NCBI RefSeq assembly: GCF_002959965.1
Contig: NZ_PREV01000027.1
Location: 248,001-312,000 of the forward strand
Direction of reading: 5' to 3'
DNA: 64,000 nt
Origin: Microbulbifer pacificus
Lineage (GTDB): Bacteria > Pseudomonadota > Gammaproteobacteria > Pseudomonadales > Cellvibrionaceae
In this document: one piece after another, positions 9,501-17,003 of the stretch
Position numbering within the stretch: position 1 is the stretch's first letter
Layout of the letters: each line of letters starts with the position of its first letter
Program-made: the position numbers and the translations under genes
The notes under the pieces: generated by a model
Database searches by the model: none
Told to the model about the DNA's origin: nothing
Seen by the model: the letters and a program-made list of their open reading frames with translations, nothing else

Positions 9501-11923
9501 AAACCACGCGTGCGGGCACCGAGAGTGATTTCAACATCGCCGAACGTTACATCGACATCAGCGGTCAGGACGGCACCTGGGTATCCACTTACTACGGATG
9601 GACCGGCTGCCCCGCGGGCGAGGAGAACTGCGTATCGCAGATCAACTTCGACGGTAACTTCTGGAGCCGCAGCGACGGTTCCGAAGGCATGGCCACCAGC
9701 GACCGTAACCTGCTGCTGAATACCGAACTGGTGGAAGCCGGTGATCAGTCCCGTTACACCTGGAGCACCTTCCGCATCAGAAAACCGCAGACCCTTGAGC
9801 TTGCCGACATCACCGGTGTATGGCACATCAGCAACTGGGGGCGTGAGTACGAGCGCGAGGGAAGTCTGTCTGAAGGCCATTACACCGGCAATGCAGACTG
9901 GCAGTTCAACGGCGACGGCACCTGCCAGCAGGTCGTCCCGTTTGAATACCACGATGCCTTCTCCTACTTCGACGGCCAGAACCTGGCGTCGTCCGGCGTA
10001 GAAGAGGAGTCCGGTGAGGATGGCCTCGAAAGCTGCAGCTACAGCGTCGACCCTGTACGCGGCCGCGTAATCGTGGATGTGAAACTCGGTGGTGACGATG
10101 AAAACAGTGTGATTGAGCTGCAAATCGACGCCGCCAAGCAGCGCATGATCAACGTCTACATGGACGATGAAGAGTGGGGCGTTGGTGCCGGCATAGTCAT
10201 GCTGATCAAAAAAGGCGATGTCTCAGCCTACGCCAGCAACGCCGCATTGAATGGCACCGCGTTCCTGAGCGGCAATCTCAACATGCTCGATACCGGCAGC
10301 GAAGGTGGTACTCGCTTCACCGGTCTGCGTGTTGCGCGCACCATCATCGACTTTGATGGCAACGGCGCAACCGACGGCGAAGGCTACAACGCCTGTACCG
10401 TACAGCGGGTCGAAAAATTCCAGGGCATGGCAATGGGCGGCTACATCGGCGTCGACGCCTGGCAAGAACCCTGGAAAGCGAGCTTCGCCAGCTACCCGGA
10501 ACAGTGCCGCTACAAGGTCAACCCCGATGGCACAGTGGACTTGCAGCAGGGTGATATAGACCCACTGGCCAGTACCACTCTGCACCTGGATGCCAACGGA
10601 GAAATCCTCACGGCGACCTACGTCAACAACGGATTCTCCGAAATGTTGTTGGGTGTGGTACTGAATGGCGTTGCTGACCCGGTCATGGCCTCCGTGCGCT
10701 TCACGGACTTCGGTTACGAAGACACCGACAGCGATGGCCTGCCAGACAACTTCGAAATTGCCTTCGGCCTCGACCTCAACGCAGACGACAGCGCCATCGA
10801 CCTGGACGAAGACGGCCTCAGCAACCTGGAAGAATTCCAGGCCAACACCAACCCGCGCGCCTCGGACTCCGACAGCGATGGCATGGACGATGCTTTTGAG
10901 GTGGCCAACAACCTCGACCCGACGGTAGACGACGCCGCGCAGGATGCCGACTCAGACGGTGCGACCAACCTGGAAGAATTCCTGGCGGGTACTGATCCGA
11001 GGGATGCGGGGTCAGTGCCGGGTGGAGACTCTCATACCGTCGATAATGACTTTGACGGTGACGGCAAATCGGATCTGTTCTGGCGTCGCGGAAGTGATGG
11101 CCAGCCCCAGATTTGGTTCATGGATGGTCATTCAGTTCTTCAAAATCGTTGGACTTGGAATGTTGGTAGCAACTGGGAATTCCGCGATTCTGCTGATTTT
11201 AACGGCGATGGTAAGGCCGACATTATGTGGCAGAACGCTAGCGGTCAGGTGAAAATCTGGCTGATGGACGGCCATACCATCGTCGAGGACAAATGGTCCT
11301 GGAACCAGCCGACATCATGGAGTTTCGTTGCTACAGGTGATTTCAACGGTGATAACAAATCAGATATTTTGTGGAAAAGAAACTCCGATGGTCAACTGAA
11401 AGTGTGGCAAATGAACGGCCACCAAGTTGCTGCGGATTCTTGGCTCCCCGCAAACACTGTGGGTTGGGATCTGAAAGATGTTGCCGACTTCAATGGCGAC
11501 AGAAAAGCTGACATTCTTTGGCAACGCAGCAGCGATGGGCAGCCAAGAATCTGGTTTATGGATGGATTCAGTAAATATGATGATAAATGGACTTGGTCTG
11601 TGGGTACTACATGGGTTTACCAAGCCAGCGGAGATTTGGACGGCGACGGAGACCAAGATATTGTTTGGTTGCGTCCGAGTGATGGCCAAACCAAGATATG
11701 GCTCATGAACGGCCATGTCATTCAGGACGATCGCTGGGCGTGGCCGCACAGTGGTGATTGGAGCCTGGATGATATCCGTGATTTCGATGGCGACGGGAAA
11801 GCGGATATCCTGTGGCACCGTAACAGCGATAACTTGGTTAAACTGTGGTTTATGAACGGTACTAGTGTCGCCAATGACAAGTGGGTTGGCTTTGGTGGAT
11901 CTGGCTGGGAACTGAAAAAATAA
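3512..11923 (+). CDS. Giant secreted LRR / TSP3 / FG-GAP repeat protein (2,803 aa)
   Basis: A Sec signal peptide precedes the mature protein; it reads best from the internal Met17 (3560), ending at AAQAS, although the first ATG (3512) has the better ribosome site (GAGGG). Visible order: LRRs of internalin type (~80-215); a beta-rich segment (~220-450); a second LRR block (~470-790); another beta-rich segment (~800-915); TSP3 calcium-binding repeats of the DSDGDG type (~919-970); two copies of a ~465-residue domain (~975-1390 and ~1443-1840), each starting with NPGAGRFLL and separated by TSP3 repeats; TSP3 (~1845-1945); a third, different domain (~1945-2400); TSP3 (~2405-2500); and six ~48-residue FG-GAP/VCBS-type repeats (2505-2803), each with DFNGDGKADILW and KIWFMNGH. 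There is no LPXTG, PEP-CTERM or RTX tail. It is probably a surface or matrix adhesin; function is inferred. Confidence 0.85.
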   Translation: MDTQYSKNVQTQKKKIMNTFKHLLLPLAVTSSFMAPAAQASEIEDLSFVDASLEACLDQHAADNGWTSIGEVTYLYCAQRGIRTLEGIEALAALTDLDIGGNPVENISPLAGLSDIGNLNAWDTRISDLSPLVGKNISRIDLNNAWLKDLPDLGGTGYNNLGEAFPALDTLHLNGNALQDDDIARLPEIASLNLLTVENNLFTDGGAEDQALEAAIPGFSATPLPITMVQAGVYSQNPVDLNTGDKWLDFAVEATGADIYEACVWLYNPSKQGNVGYCDSWQGSAYGQGQLMAEAERGEWILEAHVNSDAGWFAISKPQLEVMGFGDLTLMVNGDGAGDNQRPEVTNLAFSADTVDLDSASNGFVAVDVSVQINDHEGAGFLYGGIEIYNVADPSQRKQIDLRLEQTQAKLVFHSNDMPGTWRVEYVHGGDFGNNGMHEDTSTLAGKSFQTEFTVINSNPAPIEVTSLSFSDSALEACVHSYGGYVHEMTWLGCGSGDISDLEGIQQLFMLQDLDLNGGGYFTNLWPVAQLPHLISLHFAGASVSDLSPLASLNLNALNISWNPIADFSALESIPTLQALWADGSNMTALPSFASPAKAMDVLEIGSNGFNNLGATEAQLAEMRRLNGLSIWETGISNLWFVSGYYRLNNLLAWGNQISDISALASQTQLSHVNLSYNLIEDISGLANSPLNADIILNDNRITDLSPLSGKTEILSLDVSRNRLTDISVVSSLTGMWWMRAEENAITSIPDLSALENINGIGLNHNAITDVTPLTVKTWDWVEVYGNAIPESELGQVNTTWGYWNDAGRPNILSVDVNPRVIALGDNDVEVTAQMITDDQENIWNQQVYLHHKDTGEEQYAWLDGNTSGSLWMPSWAPEGEWDIRTSFENGFGYWEVRGPALAAMGFDATAETVHIDEHQDSDGDGYTDLFELQYGLNPYLAGDATGDDDSDGFSNLHEAVAGTDRGDFNSQPSAMANPGAGRFLLHHPGTFAYNGFVLDLAGDGAGGDDEGRFAMNNGSAHFVWSHDGNAISGSNNGSYVNSDDWYVDELGYGTEVEEWFDTIAIFEVQSGDVPVWKVIATGRLVYPGEELADKAFVSEIEYQVFNTGSTASPIIGAGTYATKVGLGTDSNLDPNFVTYPSEVVLNGDTSGHVVVPAEVGGPATQAVTWSTETDGTLVLDYSAENARATTYFVETFGKGTKTIVLHEFDSAAPGLSGRAAAVQTMWEEVTITGLEESDVIGRLENAPEGDANGMSTFAFVFNEGGLGYQENLYDGVWYQGAPFSWEIAGNTVIAHYYRDENWNYYGEPDCQGATECYEIRRRFITANDAEDTNGDGESDRFYITIRQGFDNFCFGQLCDWQGYVGQFVRHIPAGDFDGDGVNDDLDLDDDNDGLTDQFELDNGLNPHDGSDALADDDSDGFSNLHEIIVGTDRNDGASTPIAMSNPGAGRFLLTTQGAFFNGSAGNVIDLEGDGIGGDDQGRMAFWDGSALFTWEHTVNAISATNNGGYVNRDWWWVDEIGMSDEIEHYVDQLFIYQQSDDTVPTWKVVVLGHKTYASGLLADEPFVDVYEAQMIGGGSIAGAAPAITEGSYATDVAMHEYYNIVPTNVFMPTKVLLSNDGSGEVDIGTELSGDGNTYVEWNVDGDGSLILSDQNSNARTTIYFVETFGKGVKTIVFHEYDTAEGIYGRAAANDSLWVRDEVVTLSEADVIGTFLDVPESANEGVSSFGLQFAPGGKGTQGYWDGESYNPNTPFLWHLDGNVIIMEYYSDQNGYYHDSADCNGDWSCYKSRERNFIVSDREDRDENGYNDRHYVTIRQAFNYCGTGELCDWQGYVSQFDRLFDADNDGLPDAWEAANGLNPTDGDDAYGDTDGDGLSNADEFALGTSAGNADSDADGLSDGEELAAGLNPLDGADAGADYDNDGYSNYEEILAGTNFNDIGDFPAGDLYYSMGIESDMRWNAGLEWMPQDNGQNWHYRNFAAFGNIPMFIDGDGTQTTRAGTESDFNIAERYIDISGQDGTWVSTYYGWTGCPAGEENCVSQINFDGNFWSRSDGSEGMATSDRNLLLNTELVEAGDQSRYTWSTFRIRKPQTLELADITGVWHISNWGREYEREGSLSEGHYTGNADWQFNGDGTCQQVVPFEYHDAFSYFDGQNLASSGVEEESGEDGLESCSYSVDPVRGRVIVDVKLGGDDENSVIELQIDAAKQRMINVYMDDEEWGVGAGIVMLIKKGDVSAYASNAALNGTAFLSGNLNMLDTGSEGGTRFTGLRVARTIIDFDGNGATDGEGYNACTVQRVEKFQGMAMGGYIGVDAWQEPWKASFASYPEQCRYKVNPDGTVDLQQGDIDPLASTTLHLDANGEILTATYVNNGFSEMLLGVVLNGVADPVMASVRFTDFGYEDTDSDGLPDNFEIAFGLDLNADDSAIDLDEDGLSNLEEFQANTNPRASDSDSDGMDDAFEVANNLDPTVDDAAQDADSDGATNLEEFLAGTDPRDAGSVPGGDSHTVDNDFDGDGKSDLFWRRGSDGQPQIWFMDGHSVLQNRWTWNVGSNWEFRDSADFNGDGKADIMWQNASGQVKIWLMDGHTIVEDKWSWNQPTSWSFVATGDFNGDNKSDILWKRNSDGQLKVWQMNGHQVAADSWLPANTVGWDLKDVADFNGDRKADILWQRSSDGQPRIWFMDGFSKYDDKWTWSVGTTWVYQASGDLDGDGDQDIVWLRPSDGQTKIWLMNGHVIQDDRWAWPHSGDWSLDDIRDFDGDGKADILWHRNSDNLVKLWFMNGTSVANDKWVGFGGSGWELKK

Positions 11924-11937
11924 ACTGAAGTTAGGTT

Positions 11938-11968
11938 GAAAAGGCCCGCCAATGCGGGCCTTTTCTTT
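11938..11968 (+). terminator. Rho-independent terminator after the giant gene
   Basis: GAAAAGGCCCGC and GCGGGCCTTTTC form a 12-bp stem around a CAAT loop, followed by TTT. It lies 15 bases after the stop codon. Confidence 0.93.
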
Positions 11969-12069
11969 AATGATGACCTAGGGGTCGATAATGGCTAGGT
12001 AGTTCTTGGGAATTGTGAACAATGTAGCCTTTATACTACGACTTTTCGTCACACATACGAGTAGACAGT

Positions 12070-12735
12070 GTGAAATTTCCAGAGAATTTGTGGAAAGCCC
12101 GAATTGAAGCTGGGCGCTATTTATTCCGTAAAACAAACAGCCAATTACCTACGCTGGTACGAGACGCGGGAATTTTATTTGTACATATCCCTAAAACGGC
12201 GGGTATCAGCCTTTCTTATGCACTATATGGTCGTGAGATAGGCCACAGAAAACTGAGTGACTACCTTCAAGTAGATGCCTCATATGCGGAGAATTTATTC
12301 AAGTTTAGCGTAGTGAGAAATCCGTGGGATAGACTGGTGTCGGCTTATTCATACCTCAAGCAAGGTGGTCAATACAGTAGTGTAAGCGATTGTATTTTTA
12401 GCCGCTCCACTTTGTGGAAGTACGATACTTTTGAAAAGATGGTGAATAAATGGCTGAGCGCTGAAACGGTAACCAGTTATTTCCACTTTGAACCTCAATT
12501 CTCATACTTGGTCGGTGCAGATGGTGAAATTGCCGTAGATAAGGTTTTGAAGTTTGAGAGTTTATCTGCGGATCTTAGTAGCATTCAAGATCAAATGGGA
12601 CGGCGCTTGGATCTTGCTCAAAAAAATAAATCAACGAGAAAAAACTATAAAGAGTACTATGATGAAACAATGGTGAAAAAAGTGGCTTCGGTGTACGAAC
12701 AAGACATAGAGCTGTTAGGTTATAACTTCGATTAA
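12070..12735 (+). CDS. Sulfotransferase (sulfotransferase family 2 type)
   Basis: This 221-residue protein begins at a GTG. Residues 38-45 (VHIPKTAG) form the 5'-phosphosulfate-binding loop, and residues 83-93 (RNPWDRLVSAY) the 3'-phosphate-binding motif, typical of carbohydrate sulfotransferases that use PAPS. It probably transfers sulfate to a sugar of the EPS repeat unit in the cytoplasm before export. It is the first gene of an AT-rich block and is followed after 2 bases by a polymerase-like membrane protein, so they are likely one operon. Codon use is far more AT-rich than galU or ugd, a sign of recent acquisition. Acceptor sugar unknown. Confidence 0.85.
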   Translation: MKFPENLWKARIEAGRYLFRKTNSQLPTLVRDAGILFVHIPKTAGISLSYALYGREIGHRKLSDYLQVDASYAENLFKFSVVRNPWDRLVSAYSYLKQGGQYSSVSDCIFSRSTLWKYDTFEKMVNKWLSAETVTSYFHFEPQFSYLVGADGEIAVDKVLKFESLSADLSSIQDQMGRRLDLAQKNKSTRKNYKEYYDETMVKKVASVYEQDIELLGYNFD

Positions 12736-12737
12736 TA

Positions 12738-14126
12738 ATGAACGCTATCTCTACCAGATTTGCCAGTTTTCTACTGGTAGTATATTTGTTTTTTATTGTT
12801 GCAGTTTCTTATATTTCACCATTTCTATCTTTGGTGCTGATGCTGCTTGGCGCCGTCGTGGTCTTTATTGTTTCTCCAGCCTTAATTCCTGCTTATTGGT
12901 TGGTGTTGCTTCTCTTTTCGAATGTTTTCATAGCATTTTGGTCGGATCATCTGGCCTCTGAATTGTCGCAGAAAATTCTGTTTTCTCTGGATTTTCTATT
13001 CTGTATTTTCGCTGTTTTTCTCTTGATTTTTTTTCATCCAGGGTGTTGCTGGAAAGAAGCAAAGATGCTATTGCCGGTGATCGTTATTGCTGGTTTATAT
13101 TTTTTATATGGCGCCTATGTGAATGGCGTAAAGGATGCCATTGTCTATCTTCGCTCCATTTTTTATCCATTTCTAATCTACTTTTTCGGGATCACCTATA
13201 CGAAGTGTGTGCGCAACCTAGACTACGAAGATCTGATAATAAAGGCAGGCATAGTAGCAGTAGCTTTCCTTGTTCTTGAGATTCTTTTTACTGAATTGGT
13301 TTATAGCATTTTCAGTGTGTATCGATATATGGAGCTCAAGAAAGGTATTCCCGGGCTTGATATGTACGAGCTTCTGGATATGAGTACGCGCAGATTGCTT
13401 AATAGCAATTTATTCCCGGATACAGAAGTGATCAGGCCATCGGGGTTTATTCTGCATGCAGTTAGTTCGGCATATCTATTCTCAATTTGTTTTCTTCTTT
13501 CTTTAAAAATGAGGCAATACAAAGCTTCTATTTTATTTTTTTTCGGCTGTGTGCTGTGTGGGTCAAAGGGAGCCATTGTGCTGTCACTGGCGGTATTGGC
13601 AAGTTATCTGTTTCCGATCTTGAATTATCGAAATTGGATGCTTCCATCAATTGCATTTGTATACTCGATCAGCGCAATCTACCTTGGCCTGCTGCTAAAA
13701 GATCCACATTTTTACTCTCTTGTATCATCAATATACGCCATGCCGCAGAATCCACTGGGTAGCGGATTGGGGTATGGTGGATCACTTACGACAGGTACAG
13801 ATCATGCATTGGATTTTTTCAGTATAAATGGCGACAGTGGATTTGCGGTATTGCTGAATATGGTGGGATGTACGGCAGTTTTCATCTATTGGACATACCG
13901 GGAGATCTATCGTCGACACGATCAAGCTCTCAATAACAATGTGCGTCTTCGTGCCGCCTTTGCCGCCTATTATTACTTTCTTATTGCCAATTCGTTTTTT
14001 CAGGAGGAGGGGTTCTCACCGTATTCCATGGGGTTACTGGTTTTTGTTATGGCGCTGAGAACATATGGCCGAAAGCCACCTGGAGCCAAGCTGCTCACTG
14101 GGCAGCGCACCGAGGTCGTAATCTGA
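12738..14126 (+). CDS. Wzy/O-antigen ligase-like polysaccharide polymerase
   Basis: A 462-residue polytopic inner-membrane protein with about ten to twelve hydrophobic segments spread over the whole length. The large hydrophilic loop (~residues 195-235 and 325-380) and a GSGLGYGGS-type segment near residue 342 fit the Wzy_C/O-antigen-polymerase superfamily. Such proteins join lipid-linked repeat units at the periplasmic face. It is sandwiched between a sulfotransferase and a GT26 enzyme with 2- and 4-base gaps. These proteins are poorly conserved in sequence, so the assignment rests on topology and context. A second polymerase-like gene lies at 21257-22549. Low GC like its neighbours. Confidence 0.72.
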   Translation: MNAISTRFASFLLVVYLFFIVAVSYISPFLSLVLMLLGAVVVFIVSPALIPAYWLVLLLFSNVFIAFWSDHLASELSQKILFSLDFLFCIFAVFLLIFFHPGCCWKEAKMLLPVIVIAGLYFLYGAYVNGVKDAIVYLRSIFYPFLIYFFGITYTKCVRNLDYEDLIIKAGIVAVAFLVLEILFTELVYSIFSVYRYMELKKGIPGLDMYELLDMSTRRLLNSNLFPDTEVIRPSGFILHAVSSAYLFSICFLLSLKMRQYKASILFFFGCVLCGSKGAIVLSLAVLASYLFPILNYRNWMLPSIAFVYSISAIYLGLLLKDPHFYSLVSSIYAMPQNPLGSGLGYGGSLTTGTDHALDFFSINGDSGFAVLLNMVGCTAVFIYWTYREIYRRHDQALNNNVRLRAAFAAYYYFLIANSFFQEEGFSPYSMGLLVFVMALRTYGRKPPGAKLLTGQRTEVVI

Positions 14127-14130
14127 GAAT

Positions 14131-14847
14131 ATGGTATTAAACAGCATGAAATCCTCTTTTAATGTTATCGGTCGTGAGTTCAATCTCAGTGTGGCTCCGG
14201 GAAAGGATGTGTCATTTCTAAACTTTTCTTCCATCGACATTGTACCGAGAGCTCTAGGTGCAAGCCTGGAAAAGTTCAACTTCGGTTGTGATGGAGGGTT
14301 GCTGTGTTTACTGATGTATCTGCGCGGCATTTCCGTTGAACGCTACAGTTTCGATTTCACATCTGTAGCGAACGATGTGTTCGGGCTGTGTGAAGAGTTA
14401 GGTAAAAGTATCTATCTGGTAGGCGGGGAGAAGCTTGAAGCGGAACTGTTTTCCGTAAAGCTGAGGTATCTCTATCCGCGGTTGCGTATTGATGGTGCTG
14501 TCGGAGGATATTTCTCTGGAGAGGAGCGTGCGAATGTCCTGGGTTCGCCAGCATTGCAAAAAGCCGATGTCCTAATCGCCGGCCTAGGTGCCGGCAGACA
14601 GGAACAGTTTCTGCTTGATGCCAGGACTGCCGGGTTCAAGGGGTTCGGTATCACCTGTGGCGCCTTCATCTCCCAAACTGCCAACTCCAGAGGCACCCAT
14701 TACTATCCGTCCCTCATCAACACACTCCGGTTGCGTTGGTTTTACCGTATGGTCAAGGAGCCCCATACCATCCGGCGTTACTTGCTTGACTACCCGCTCA
14801 ACATCGGTCGATTCCTATTGGGTAAATACCGATTTACTCAGTGCTGA
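14131..14847 (+). CDS. Divergent WecG/TagA/CpsF-family (GT26) glycosyltransferase
   Basis: The 238-residue protein has the GT26 fold signatures in altered form: CDGG (53-56) where the family usually has (A/P)DGxG, VGG (97-99), GGYF (125-128), GLGAGRQE (151-158) where GxGxPxQE is usual, a TCGAF segment and the C-terminal RLRWFYRMVKEP. The catalytic Asp equivalent (D54) is kept, but the Pro of the nucleotide-sugar site is Gly. GT26 enzymes add ManNAc/ManNAcA-type or glucose residues to lipid-linked acceptors at the membrane. A closer match to the consensus is encoded at 20545-21276. Start could be the second ATG at 14146. It ends the first AT-rich block; the next gene is 485 bases downstream. 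Confidence 0.8.
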   Translation: MVLNSMKSSFNVIGREFNLSVAPGKDVSFLNFSSIDIVPRALGASLEKFNFGCDGGLLCLLMYLRGISVERYSFDFTSVANDVFGLCEELGKSIYLVGGEKLEAELFSVKLRYLYPRLRIDGAVGGYFSGEERANVLGSPALQKADVLIAGLGAGRQEQFLLDARTAGFKGFGITCGAFISQTANSRGTHYYPSLINTLRLRWFYRMVKEPHTIRRYLLDYPLNIGRFLLGKYRFTQC

Positions 14848-15331
14848 TCTGCAGCCGGAGATCCTTTTGTTTGTCTCGATGTGCTGACGGAATAAGTGTG
14901 AACTGGTACATAAATTGCTGAGCGAATATTAAAGATTGGGTATGACCGCGGTGGCAGGTAGCGCAGCTTGTCTACCGGGAGAGGCGGGGGTGAATTGAGC
15001 ACGTCGCTGAGTCCCATCCCGACCTTGAATTGTCATCTGGAACTGATAAAGTGTGACGCCTATCACGTCTAACTTATGCTCAAGTTCTCTGATTTTGGGG
15101 TAAACCAGTTGACTTGAACAAAATTTATCCGCTTTTAGGCTCTCTGCCAGACTTGGCGAATTTAAGCGGATCGTTGCGTTAAAGCGCAATCAGGCAGGGG
15201 CGGATAGGCAATAGATTAAAAGGGGGAGCGCGGTACCACCACGGGGCCGCACTTGCGGGGGCGAGTTCTCTTCATTTACCACACCAGGCCTCTCTCGTAC
15301 GGGCAGATATGTTCTGGCCCGCAGGGGGCTT
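14848..15331. promoter_or_regulatory. 484-base intergenic region with duplicated regulatory element
   Basis: No convincing coding sequence. It contains the 46-base block 15024-15069 that matches 1626-1671, and a hairpin (GGTAG/CTACC near 14957-14976). The base composition shifts from AT-rich to GC-rich across it, marking the border between the first acquired EPS patch and the backbone genes beta-CASP hydrolase and ugd. An 86-codon minus-strand ORF (14929-15189) crosses the element and is probably fortuitous. Confidence 0.55.
15052..15067. promoter_or_regulatory. CRP/Vfr-type site upstream of the beta-CASP/ugd locus (site B)
   Basis: TGTGA-CGCCTA-TCACG differs from site A at one base in the spacer and sits in the same 46-base context (15024-15069). 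It lies ~265 bases before the earliest start of the metallo-hydrolase gene. Confidence 0.5.
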
Positions 15332-16906
15332 TTGTTGCTGGTTGCCCGTCAAGAGCCTGATGTATCTCCCCGTCACAATGTAACAACAATGGATGCAGCA
15401 GGGATTGCTGCAGCAGAATCACACGGATTTTCAGCCATGACAGCCATCACCATCAATGACGCCGGCGTGCACAGTGCGGTAGAGGGGCGTGCCCCCGATG
15501 CATTCGGCCGCATACAGCACCACGGCGCAGTGGATGGTGTGACCGGTTCCTGCCACCAGCTGTTTCTGGATGAGCAGAATTCCATCCTCATAGACTGTGG
15601 CCTGTTCCAGGGTGCGGAAACCTCACCGGGTGGCAGCAAGCACGATCGGCTCGACATTGAATTCCCGCTCGATACCGTCAAGGCACTGGTTGTCACCCAT
15701 GTGCATATCGACCACTGTGGCCGGATCCCATACCTGATCGCCGCCGGCTTTCGCGGCCCCATTTATTGCAGCCAGCCCAGTGCCGAGCTTCTGCCGCTAG
15801 TACTGGAAGACGCCCTGAAAATTGGTGTCACCCGCAACAAAGCACTGATCGACCAATTTCTGGATTACATCAGAGCCCAGTTGCGCCCGCTGCCCTACAA
15901 CCAGTGGCAGGCGGTCATCACCGAAGGCGAGGAGTCCCTGAACATCCGCCTGCAACGCGCTGGCCATATCCTCGGCTCTGCCTACGTGGAGTGTGACCTG
16001 AATGCGCCAGAGCAGCATCGCCGCACCATCTTCTCCGGCGACCTCGGCGCACCCAACACCCCTCTTTTATATGGCCCAACCCCATCCGAGGGCTGCGACG
16101 AACTCGTGATAGAAAGTACCTACGGCGACCGTTTGCATGAAAACCGCGAACACCGCGCCCAAACCCTGCGCTGTGCCATCGAGCGCGCAATAGCCGACGG
16201 CGGCAGTGTACTGATCCCCGCCTTCAGCATTGGCCGCACCCAGGAGCTGCTCTACGAGATCGAAAGCATCATCCACGAGCAAAAACAGAAGCGTGGCCAA
16301 CAGAGCCCCTGGTACGAACTCCCGGTAATCATCGACTCACCGCTGGCCAGCCGCTTCACCGAAGCCTATCGCCGCCTGGAAAAATTCTGGGATGAAGAGG
16401 CCCAAGAGGTGATCGCCCAAGGCCGCCACCCACTGAGCTTCGACCAGCTCATCACCGTAGACGATCACGCGACCCACCAGAAAATGGTGAACCGCCTCGC
16501 CCACACCAAACAGCCGGCCATCGTCATTGCCGCCAGCGGCATGTGTGCCGGTGGGCGCATCGTCAACTATTTAAAAGCCATGCTCGAAGACGAACGCCAC
16601 AACATTATCTTCGTCGGCTACCAGGCAAAAGGCACCCCCGGGCGCGACATACAACAGTACGGCCCCAAGCGGGGCTTTGTAGAACTCGATGGTGAAACCC
16701 TCACTATCAAAGCCGGTGTAGAAACCATCAGCGGCTACAGCGCCCACGCCGATCAGCACGACCTGCTGGACTTCATCCAACAAATGGAAACGAAGCCACA
16801 AACCGTACGCATCGTCCACGGCGACAACGAAGCAAAACAGACCTTGCAGCAAATGATTAAAAATCAAGGTTTGGCCAACACCATCCAAATCCCAACAAAC
16901 CAATAA
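15332..16906 (+). CDS. MBL-fold beta-CASP metallo-hydrolase (RNA exonuclease-like)
   Basis: The frame has 524 codons from a TTG at 15332 that has an AGGGGG ribosome site; ATGs at 15389 and 15437 are alternatives, and homologues normally begin close to GAVDGVTGSCH, so the true start may be the ATG at 15437. Metal ligands appear in THVHIDHCG (HxHxDH) near residue 122, followed by GDLGAPNTPLL, ESTYGDR, the beta-CASP segment with PAFSIGRTQELLYEI, ASGMCAGGRI, and YSAHADQHDLLDFI near the C terminus. These are the MBL plus RMMBL signatures of bacterial YSH1/CPSF-73-like proteins that process RNA. It stands upstream of ugd without a terminator (97-base gap containing a REP-like repeat). Its relation to EPS is unclear. 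Confidence 0.88.
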   Translation: MLLVARQEPDVSPRHNVTTMDAAGIAAAESHGFSAMTAITINDAGVHSAVEGRAPDAFGRIQHHGAVDGVTGSCHQLFLDEQNSILIDCGLFQGAETSPGGSKHDRLDIEFPLDTVKALVVTHVHIDHCGRIPYLIAAGFRGPIYCSQPSAELLPLVLEDALKIGVTRNKALIDQFLDYIRAQLRPLPYNQWQAVITEGEESLNIRLQRAGHILGSAYVECDLNAPEQHRRTIFSGDLGAPNTPLLYGPTPSEGCDELVIESTYGDRLHENREHRAQTLRCAIERAIADGGSVLIPAFSIGRTQELLYEIESIIHEQKQKRGQQSPWYELPVIIDSPLASRFTEAYRRLEKFWDEEAQEVIAQGRHPLSFDQLITVDDHATHQKMVNRLAHTKQPAIVIAASGMCAGGRIVNYLKAMLEDERHNIIFVGYQAKGTPGRDIQQYGPKRGFVELDGETLTIKAGVETISGYSAHADQHDLLDFIQQMETKPQTVRIVHGDNEAKQTLQQMIKNQGLANTIQIPTNQ

Positions 16907-16935
16907 CCCGGCACCCCCCGGAATTCATAAAGAAC

Positions 16936-16960
16936 CGTAGGAGCCTGCTCGCAGGCGAAC
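16936..16960 (+). repeat. REP-like palindromic repeat
   Basis: The segment contains GTAGGAGCCTGCTCGCAGGC followed by GAAC, with the hairpin GCCTGCtcGCAGGC. The same sequence with one change occurs as an inverted pair at 44456-44523, and a partial copy is at 31865-31880. It lies between the beta-CASP gene and ugd. Confidence 0.7.
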
Positions 16961-17003
16961 AAAACAAGGTTGGCCACCCAACCCCAAAAAGGCAGTTAAA
17001 GGA

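Noticed and set aside
3512..11923. Giant protein as the LapA substrate of LapG
   Set aside because: It has a Sec signal peptide and no N-terminal retention module or type I secretion (RTX) tail.
12046..12060. CRP-like site before the first sulfotransferase
   Set aside because: Only the TCACA half is present; the left half (ACGAC) matches poorly.
14929..15189. Minus-strand 86-codon ORF
   Set aside because: It runs through the duplicated regulatory element and has no ribosome site or family features.
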